From: Acetofilamentum sp. | Lineage (GTDB): Bacteria; Bacteroidota; Bacteroidia; Bacteroidales; JAFGUD01 | Reading direction: 5' to 3' | NCBI GenBank assembly: GCA_020722645.1 | Contig: DYKL01000155.1 | Location: forward strand, 1-7,792 | DNA: 7,792 nucleotides | Shown here: positions 1-4,779 of the stretch, one piece after another | Layout of the letters: the number at the start of each line of letters is the position of its first letter | Numbering within the stretch: the stretch's first letter is position 1 | Position numbers and translations under genes: made by a program | Notes under the pieces: model-generated | Told to the model about the DNA's origin: nothing | Database searches by the model: none | The model's input: the letters and a program-made list of their open reading frames with translations, nothing else

Positions 1-28
1 AAAAAATCGAAAATTAAAGGCTTAAATT

Positions 29-214
29 TTACAAGAATTTTGGTTTATGAATAATGCAGGTTAAATCAGCAAGCATAATGTATTGGCAATGGGTGGTTTG
101 ATGAATAAATTCCATATAATTATTCAAACCCTCAACTACATTTTTATGCCTTTCGATGTTCTGACTGTACAGAAAAAAAGGAGCAAGCAGAAGTAAAAAG
201 AATATTTTTTTCAT
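29..214 (-). CDS. Small secreted protein of unknown function, possibly truncated
   Basis: A 61-residue ORF opening with a convincing signal peptide, MKKIFFLLLLAPFFLYSQ: two lysines, a hydrophobic core, and a cleavage-site region typical of Bacteroidota (YSQ, mature chain from about Asn19). The mature part is only about 43 residues, with cysteines at about 43 and 53 and no domain I recognise. The stretch NVVEGLNNYMEF looks like the amphipathic helical start of a longer periplasmic protein, so the stop at 29-31 may be a premature end caused by a frameshift or decay. Only 28 bases remain in the window, so this cannot be resolved. The gene lies 10 bp beyond the terminator of the large paralog operon on the same strand. 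It therefore needs its own promoter or read-through, and no canonical TAnnTTTG box is visible in the short gap. The signal peptide makes chance coding unlikely, but expression and completeness are uncertain. Confidence 0.45.
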   Translation of the reverse strand: MKKIFFLLLLAPFFLYSQNIERHKNVVEGLNNYMEFIHQTTHCQYIMLADLTCIIHKPKFL

Positions 215-223
215 ATATTAATC

Positions 224-252
224 AAAAAAAAGCCTGACTTAAAATCAGGCTT
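224..252 (-). terminator. Rho-independent terminator of the paralog operon
   Basis: Perfect 8-bp inverted repeat: AAGCCTGA at 230-237 and TCAGGCTT at 245-252, with a 7-nt loop. Read on the minus strand the stem is followed at once by a run of seven T (complement of the A run at 224-230). It begins 8 bp past the stop codon of the minus-strand gene ending at 260, which fits an intrinsic terminator closing that transcription unit before the small ORF at 29-214. Confidence 0.85.
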
Positions 253-259
253 AAATAAA

Positions 260-1894
260 TTAGTTACATTTCATAGAGTATTTCCACTGAGTTCCTTCTT
301 GCGGACCAATTATCTTGACAGTAATATAGCCCGAAGCACATCTTAATTCCGCCTGTCCGATACCACTTACAGGACCTTGTGTAGAATAAATCTGCTTTTT
401 GGAATTACCAGAACCGCAATATACAATTATTTGGTCTGCAACGCTGTACATATCCCAGTTTATTGTAAATTTTCCTGAATTGCCTATACTGTGGACATTT
501 ATTGTAACACCTTGTCCTCCTGATTCTTGCGGTGCTTCACAAGGTATAACGTTTGGTGGCGGAGGTTCAGGATTTGGCTGTGGTTGTGGATTTGGTGGTG
601 GCGGTGTTGGCTGTTGCTCTTTTTTAAGAGGTATATCTCTGCCAGACTGCGGACCGTTTAACAAATCCTGCATAACTTTATTTTTAACTGAATAATCATT
701 CTTTGTATATCCGGCTTTTGTTGCAACAATTGATATTTTATCAGTTGGTTTTACGCCTGTAACAACAAAATAACCGTCTGCATTGCTGTAAACCGGTTGT
801 GGACGTGCTTGTCCGTTTACATAAACTATGTTTTTAACACCGGGCAAACCGTGAGTTCCATCAGTATTTCTGAACTGTAAATCTTTCAGGTTTGGTCTTA
901 AATACAATGTTTTCGCACTGTCTGAACGTGCAACCCATTTATCTACTCTATCACTTTTTGTTGTATCGTTGTAAAATGGTTTTTCGGCTTTTATAGTTAT
1001 ATCCTCCAAAATATGTACTTCTTCGGGAAATTCACCGTAACCATTGATATTTGTCTTTGTTGTTTGAACTACATTTCCGTTTATTATTAAACTACCTGTA
1101 GCATCTGCAAGCAATTGATTGTTTCTTAGGTCTCTAACAAAGAAATCAATCATTTTTTTCTCAGGTCTCAATCTTAAAGTCCTTACTGTATCTATATCTC
1201 CCCACAAAAATCTTGCATCACCCCTTAAAGTATCATTTAAGTATCCATAAGCACTTCCGACTACTTCAAACTGACCACAGTATGGGAAATTTTCAAAAAA
1301 CACAGTGCCGTCGGGTTCTGTAATGCCTTCCCAAGTATAGGTCTTGCCGTTTAATTCAGCTGTACCAACAACTTTTGCTCCGGCGATTGGTTGTCCATTC
1401 TCAAAATTAACCACTTTAAAATCGTAATTATACACTCTTGTGGACATCAAAAGTTCAAAAACGCTTCCATTTTTTAATTTATGAAAATTATAGAGACTGT
1501 CGCCAAAAAAACAATCATTGGTTCCTATTATTTCAGCTTTTTTTGAAGCAAAAAGTAATCTTGAATAGAGCGTATAGCCAACATCCTCGAAAGATGCTAA
1601 TGCAGAATCATCAGATTCATCGTATAAAGTGATTGTGTCATGTGTAAAGAATTTTTTTGTCTTAAAATTAAACATCTGATAATCAACATATTTTAAATGC
1701 ACGTCAGTTAATGGTATTGACGATTTGTTTTTAGCATCAACTGTTTTAACCGTTAAATCTTTTTTAAAAGGGATAAGCAGCAATAATGGCAAAAGCAAAA
1801 GCAGCAACAACAGCCACCACCAGCTTTTTTTCTTTAAGGCAACTACGTATTCACCTTCTTCCGGTTTAAAAATAAAATTTTGTTTTCCTTTCAT
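260..1894 (-). CDS. Membrane-anchored multi-repeat beta-sandwich protein with proline hinge and Cys-containing C-terminal module (paralog B)
   Basis: A 544-residue protein of unknown function. Residues 1-24 form a short charged tail (MKGKQNF..., ending KKKS). Residues 25-42 are one transmembrane helix, WWW followed by an almost pure Leu stretch. Positive-inside bias puts the tail in the cytoplasm and the rest outside the membrane. Residues 46-425 hold about four units of about 90 residues (roughly 46-155, 156-247, 248-337, 338-425). Each starts with a beta strand like F-x-V-x-D, carries a P-x-x-x-A-x-V-type turn and a later T/N-x-x-G turn, and units 2 and 3 end in L-x-L-R-P. This resembles carboxypeptidase-regulatory or Cna-B-like beta-sandwich domains by pattern only. 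A proline-rich hinge (427-448) leads to a beta-rich domain (about 450-544) with Cys452, 493, 519 and 543, possibly two disulfides. It is the second gene of a probable operon, 30 bp after the paralog stop. The whole of residues 1-425 aligns with that neighbour. No enzyme motif is seen, so a surface, scaffold or adhesive role is inference. Confidence 0.9.
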   Translation of the reverse strand: MKGKQNFIFKPEEGEYVVALKKKSWWWLLLLLLLLPLLLLIPFKKDLTVKTVDAKNKSSIPLTDVHLKYVDYQMFNFKTKKFFTHDTITLYDESDDSALASFEDVGYTLYSRLLFASKKAEIIGTNDCFFGDSLYNFHKLKNGSVFELLMSTRVYNYDFKVVNFENGQPIAGAKVVGTAELNGKTYTWEGITEPDGTVFFENFPYCGQFEVVGSAYGYLNDTLRGDARFLWGDIDTVRTLRLRPEKKMIDFFVRDLRNNQLLADATGSLIINGNVVQTTKTNINGYGEFPEEVHILEDITIKAEKPFYNDTTKSDRVDKWVARSDSAKTLYLRPNLKDLQFRNTDGTHGLPGVKNIVYVNGQARPQPVYSNADGYFVVTGVKPTDKISIVATKAGYTKNDYSVKNKVMQDLLNGPQSGRDIPLKKEQQPTPPPPNPQPQPNPEPPPPNVIPCEAPQESGGQGVTINVHSIGNSGKFTINWDMYSVADQIIVYCGSGNSKKQIYSTQGPVSGIGQAELRCASGYITVKIIGPQEGTQWKYSMKCN

Positions 1895-1924
1895 ATTATT
1901 GAATTTGTAATATTTAAAAATTTA

Positions 1925-3649
1925 TTATTCACAAATAACTTTAACCGAGCCTTTTGACCACTTGTTCATATCCTCAGAACTCCACTGTCTGCAAGATTTA
2001 GGAAATAAAGATTCATAAGGTTCTTTTAAAGTTGCTGTTTTGAAGTTTCCAATTCTTGTGTCGCTTTTCCATTTCACATTATTAATTAGTGCGGGTCCTT
2101 TAACATCTAACAAAACTTTTCCTTTAAAATTAGGTTCGCTGTACAAAATCACTCTTGTTCCTTTATCAACAGCAATAGCGTCAAAAGTAGTATTAACTGC
2201 ATTCGGAAAAGCAACAGTATTGTTAGAATACTCACCTTCACCAACGTATTCACCGAATTTATCAGGTTTATATATTAAGCTGATGTGAGAATCAACATAA
2301 ACGTCAGATAAAAGAGTTCCTGAAAAATGGGCTCTGCAAAATTCTCGCGGTGGTTCAGATCTGTCTGGTTCAACATATTGTTCCATTGGAATTTCGCTGT
2401 CTTTTTTATCTTCAAGCTCAGAAACATTTTTATTTTTGATGGTAAAATCGTTAGTTACATAATCAGGTTTTGAAGCAATAATAGTAATATTGTCAGATTT
2501 TTTAAGATTTGGAACTGTAAACTCGCCATTTGAATTGCTGTAATAAACGCCGACACTGTTTCCATTCACATAAACTTCATTTTTGACTCCCTGAACAGGC
2601 TTTTTTGTGTATTTATCTACATTGTAAAAGACAAAATTACCTGCTTTCGGTCTGATGTAAATAATTCGTTCATCTTCGGGTAATTTTATAAAATCGTCAA
2701 CAATGTATTTAATAGTAGTTGTATCGTGATAAGCAGGATGCGAAACGTGAATATACATTTCTTTTGCAATTGCAACACTGTCAAACATACCTTTTCCTAT
2801 GCCGTTAGTATTTGTGATAGCTTCTAAGGTGCTGTTATCGAATATCATTTTTGCGGTAGCATTAGAAACAGGTTGTTTAGTGTATAAATCTTTAACAATA
2901 AATTCAACCGGTTTCATTATTGGGTCTAATGGAAGCAATCTGTTTTCGGGTTTACTGAAATAATCAACATCTCCACTAGCAGAGAATGGCTGATATCCGA
3001 AATGAGAGGCATTGACCTCAACTTTTTCAGAACAGAACATAATTTCAGCTTCAACAATTCCTCTTGGGTCAGATTTCAAAGTTATAGTCTGTTTTTGACC
3101 TGAAATATAGTAATCAATAACTACATCTGCATTTGGAAGTGGTTCTTTGTCATAATTGTCAATTACCTCAAAAATAATTTTGGTCATTCTTGCACTTAAC
3201 TCAATGACATTAACCTCTTTATTTTTAAGCTGATGGTAAACAGGTTGTAAAGTATCAGATTGAAAACAACCTCCCGTAGCAACTACTGTTGATAAATCGT
3301 TTTTATGAAATAACTTTGAGTAAAGAGTGTACGAAACTTGAAATTTTGCATAACCTTCGTTATCAGTGTTTTCGTTTAGTGCAATATCCTGATAAGTAAA
3401 AAAATTAAAAGTTTTGAAATCTATAAAATTTCGGTCAGGGTATTTAAACTCAACCAAGGCTCCACTTAAAACGACTTTGGTACTATTATCAATAGTCTGA
3501 AAAATTACTTCTTTGTGCATTCTGATTTGCAATAAAAGCAATAAAAATGGCAATAATAGAAGTAATAACCACCATAATCTTCTTTTTTTTAACTGAAGAG
3601 TATATGTCTCTGTATTTTCATTGAATACAAAATTTTGTTTTGCTTTCAT
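1925..3649 (-). CDS. Membrane-anchored multi-repeat beta-sandwich protein with beta/gamma-crystallin-like C-terminal module (paralog A)
   Basis: A 574-residue protein from the ATG at 3647-3649. The open frame extends upstream to a TTG at 3686-3688. The ATG is preferred because MKAKQNFVF then lines up with MKGKQNFIF of the neighbouring paralog, and because the likely promoter box lies between the two candidates. Residues 1-24 are a cytoplasmic Lys/Arg-rich tail and residues 25-42 a Trp/Leu-rich transmembrane helix. About four 90-residue beta-sandwich-like units follow to about residue 430. Motifs shared with the paralog include YTLYS-K/R-L, a GVKN-x-VYVNG segment and LRP/IRP unit ends. The C-terminal module (about 436-574) is unrelated to that of the paralog. 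Residues 497-519 (GTRVILYSEPNFKGKVLL...) match the Y-x-x-x-x-F-x-G signature of beta/gamma-crystallin Greek-key motifs, and Cys438, 553 and 573 may form a disulfide. It is first in the operon and divergent from tpx. Function is unknown; stalked extracytoplasmic binding or structure is inference. Confidence 0.9.
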   Translation of the reverse strand: MKAKQNFVFNENTETYTLQLKKRRLWWLLLLLLPFLLLLLQIRMHKEVIFQTIDNSTKVVLSGALVEFKYPDRNFIDFKTFNFFTYQDIALNENTDNEGYAKFQVSYTLYSKLFHKNDLSTVVATGGCFQSDTLQPVYHQLKNKEVNVIELSARMTKIIFEVIDNYDKEPLPNADVVIDYYISGQKQTITLKSDPRGIVEAEIMFCSEKVEVNASHFGYQPFSASGDVDYFSKPENRLLPLDPIMKPVEFIVKDLYTKQPVSNATAKMIFDNSTLEAITNTNGIGKGMFDSVAIAKEMYIHVSHPAYHDTTTIKYIVDDFIKLPEDERIIYIRPKAGNFVFYNVDKYTKKPVQGVKNEVYVNGNSVGVYYSNSNGEFTVPNLKKSDNITIIASKPDYVTNDFTIKNKNVSELEDKKDSEIPMEQYVEPDRSEPPREFCRAHFSGTLLSDVYVDSHISLIYKPDKFGEYVGEGEYSNNTVAFPNAVNTTFDAIAVDKGTRVILYSEPNFKGKVLLDVKGPALINNVKWKSDTRIGNFKTATLKEPYESLFPKSCRQWSSEDMNKWSKGSVKVICE

Positions 3650-3676
3650 CAAAAAAATGTTTAATTTAATGTTTTC

Positions 3677-3706
3677 CAAAAATAACAATAATATCTTAAA
3701 TTACAA
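3677..3706 (-). promoter_or_regulatory. Candidate Bacteroidota-type promoter for the paralog operon
   Basis: On the minus strand TATTTTTG (complement of 3677-3684) matches the Bacteroidota -7 consensus TAnnTTTG exactly. A TTG (complement of 3704-3706) lies 19 bp upstream, at the spacing expected for the -33 element. Transcription would start near 3670 and leave a leader of roughly 20-25 nt before the ATG at 3649, which excludes the upstream TTG start at 3688. The background is very AT-rich, so a chance match is possible. Confidence 0.5.
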
Positions 3707-3748
3707 CTATAAATTTGATTTTGTGAATAAATTTTATTTGTATGTGTC

Positions 3749-3946
3749 AAAAGAGTTAGTCCATAAAGTTTATAAAGTTAAAAGTTTAGTCTCATATATG
3801 AGAAATTGTTGGTGGTTTTAATAAAAGCAACTAAGCATTTGTAGGGTAAAAAAACCGTAAAACCGCTTCAAGCAATCAAACTGATATAATGTTTGAAATA
3901 GAATTTCTACCAAAATTTTTTTAGAAAAGAGTCAAAGTTTATAAAG
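3749..3946. repeat. Dispersed direct repeat AAAAGAGT + AAAGTTTATAAAG
   Basis: AAAAGAGT (3749-3756) followed by AAAGTTTATAAAG (3765-3777) recurs as AAAAGAGT (3925-3932) and AAAGTTTATAAAG (3934-3946). The spacer between the two blocks is 8 nt in the first copy and 1 nt in the second. The 13-bp identity exceeds what I expect by chance over this distance, but the sequence is low-complexity and no function is evident. Confidence 0.45.
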
Positions 3947-3973
3947 CATTAGAACAAAACTTTCAATAAAAGA

Positions 3974-3991
3974 CACTATAAGTGAACACTT
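3974..3991. promoter_or_regulatory. Alternating CACT/AGTG palindromic element, possible operator
   Basis: CACT (3974-3977), AGTG (3981-3984) and CACT (3987-3990) alternate, giving two overlapping inverted repeats: CACT-ATA-AGTG and AAGTG-AA-CACTT. Such nesting could be a regulator site or a small cruciform about 220 bp upstream of tpx. No regulator is identified and the arms are short, so this is tentative. Confidence 0.2.
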
Positions 3992-4057
3992 TACAAACTT
4001 TAATGTCGGTTTTTTTCGCAAGTGACTACACCAACGTGACTGTAAAAAAATAATTTT

Positions 4058-4075
4058 TTTGAACAAAATTTGAAC
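4058..4075 (+). promoter_or_regulatory. Tandem TTTGAAC repeat with 11-bp period upstream of tpx
   Basis: TTTGAAC occurs at 4058-4064 and 4069-4075, one helical turn apart, about 130-150 bp before the tpx start. It may be a paired activator site, or -33-like TTTG elements; the box 20 bp further (TAGGCATT at 4093) is a poor -7 match. Peroxide regulators are known to control tpx in Bacteroides, but nothing here identifies which protein would bind. Confidence 0.2.
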
Positions 4076-4157
4076 AGCATAATCAATATAATTAGGCATT
4101 TAACTTTTTTTAAATTTTAAGAACTAAAAAAAATTTTTCTAATAAAAAATTTTGATT

Positions 4158-4165
4158 TATTTTTG
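4158..4165 (+). promoter_or_regulatory. Candidate -7 box of the tpx promoter
   Basis: TATTTTTG matches the Bacteroidota -7 consensus TAnnTTTG and would start transcription near 4172, leaving a leader of about 35 nt. The expected -33 position (about 4134-4138) is only a T run without the G, so support is partial. The sequence just before the ATG is A-rich with no Shine-Dalgarno motif, as usual in this phylum. Confidence 0.35.
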
Positions 4166-4206
4166 TTCTCAAATAAGAATTATTATTAACTAATAAAAAT
4201 AAAAAA

Positions 4207-4719
4207 ATGGAAAACAATATAAAACTAACTTTTAAAGGAAATCCGGTAGTACTTCTTGGAAAACAAACTAAAATTGGCGAAAAAGCAGAAGATTTTTTGG
4301 TTGTAGGAAATAAATTAAATCCGGTTAAATTATCAGACTTTGATGGTAAAGTAAAAATTTTATCAATATTCCCATCGCTTGACACACCTGTATGTGCAAC
4401 ACAAAACAGAAAATTCAATCAGGCAGCAGCAGAATTATCTGAAGATATTGTCATTATTGGTATATCTGTTGATTTACCTTTTGCACAATCTCGTTTCTGC
4501 GGAGCTGAAGGAATTGACAAGGTAATTACAGTATCAGATTATCAAATGCACGATTTTGGGATGAAATACGGTTTTTTAATTGACGGTTTAAAATTATTGG
4601 CTCGTGGCACCGTAGTTATTGATAAACAAGGTGTTATAAAATATGTGGAATACGTTTCGGAAGTAACTAACGAACCAAATTACGAGACCGCTTTAAAAGC
4701 AGCAAAAGAGCTTTTGTAA
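4207..4719 (+). CDS. tpx: Thiol peroxidase (atypical 2-Cys peroxiredoxin, Tpx family)
   Basis: A 170-residue cytoplasmic peroxidase that reduces hydrogen peroxide and alkyl hydroperoxides through an intramolecular disulfide recycled by thioredoxin; family length is about 165-170. The peroxidatic Cys63 lies in PSLDTPVCATQNRKFN with the active-site Thr60. The resolving Cys98 lies in the Tpx hallmark DLPFAQSRFCGAEG. The conserved Arg of the LLARGTVVID strand supplies the third catalytic residue. The N-terminus, with a beta hairpin over residues 7-18 (LTFKGNPVVLLG), is also typical of Tpx rather than AhpC or Bcp. The ATG start agrees with family length. The gene is single, divergent from the paralog operon and convergent with the molybdenum hydroxylase, with its own palindromic terminator 28 bp after the stop codon. 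A role in peroxide defence in an anaerobe or microaerophile is expected from the family. Confidence 0.97.
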   Translation: MENNIKLTFKGNPVVLLGKQTKIGEKAEDFLVVGNKLNPVKLSDFDGKVKILSIFPSLDTPVCATQNRKFNQAAAELSEDIVIIGISVDLPFAQSRFCGAEGIDKVITVSDYQMHDFGMKYGFLIDGLKLLARGTVVIDKQGVIKYVEYVSEVTNEPNYETALKAAKELL

Positions 4720-4747
4720 TTTTTTTTTCATAGGTTTTAAAATAAGC

Positions 4748-4779
4748 GAACGCCGAAAATTTTCGGCGTTCATTTTTTT
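4748..4779 (+). terminator. Perfect 24-bp palindromic terminator between convergent genes
   Basis: The arm GAACGCCGAAAA (4748-4759) is followed directly by its exact reverse complement (4760-4771), then A and seven T (4773-4779). This makes a strong intrinsic terminator for tpx. The T run touches the stop codon (TAG, complement of 4780-4782) of the minus-strand hydroxylase gene. On the minus strand the stem is followed by a mixed CGCTTATTTTAAAA tail, so it may also work, more weakly, in that direction. Confidence 0.9.

Larger units (their letters stand above)
3650..4206. other. Gene-free divergent intergenic region
   Basis: These 557 AT-rich bases separate two divergent units, the paralog operon (minus) and tpx (plus). 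The only open frame of note, 3621-3821 on the plus strand, starts inside the antisense of paralog A, is Asn/Lys/Phe/Tyr-rich and resembles no protein I know, so I do not call it. The region holds candidate promoters at both ends, a repeated composite block (3749-3777 and 3925-3946), alternating CACT/AGTG elements at 3974-3991, two GTGACT copies (4022-4027 and 4036-4041) and two TTTGAAC copies 11 bp apart (4058-4075). I see no tRNA-like fold or clear terminator. Confidence 0.7.

Noticed and set aside
399..695. Plus-strand ORF with a Gly/Cys-rich stretch (98 residues)
   Set aside because: It is antisense to the proline-rich hinge of the minus-strand membrane protein. The Gly/Cys run is simply the complement of the Pro/Asn/Gln codons.
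3650..3688. N-terminal extension of paralog A from the TTG at 3686-3688
   Set aside because: The ATG at 3649 aligns exactly with the paralog's start, and the best promoter box (3677-3684) lies inside the extension.
3621..3821. Plus-strand 66-residue ORF
   Set aside because: It begins antisense to paralog A, has a low-complexity AT-driven composition, and shows no domain or leader signals.
4110..4418. Minus-strand 102-residue ORF over the start of tpx
   Set aside because: It is the antisense shadow of a clearly functional tpx gene, with no independent support.
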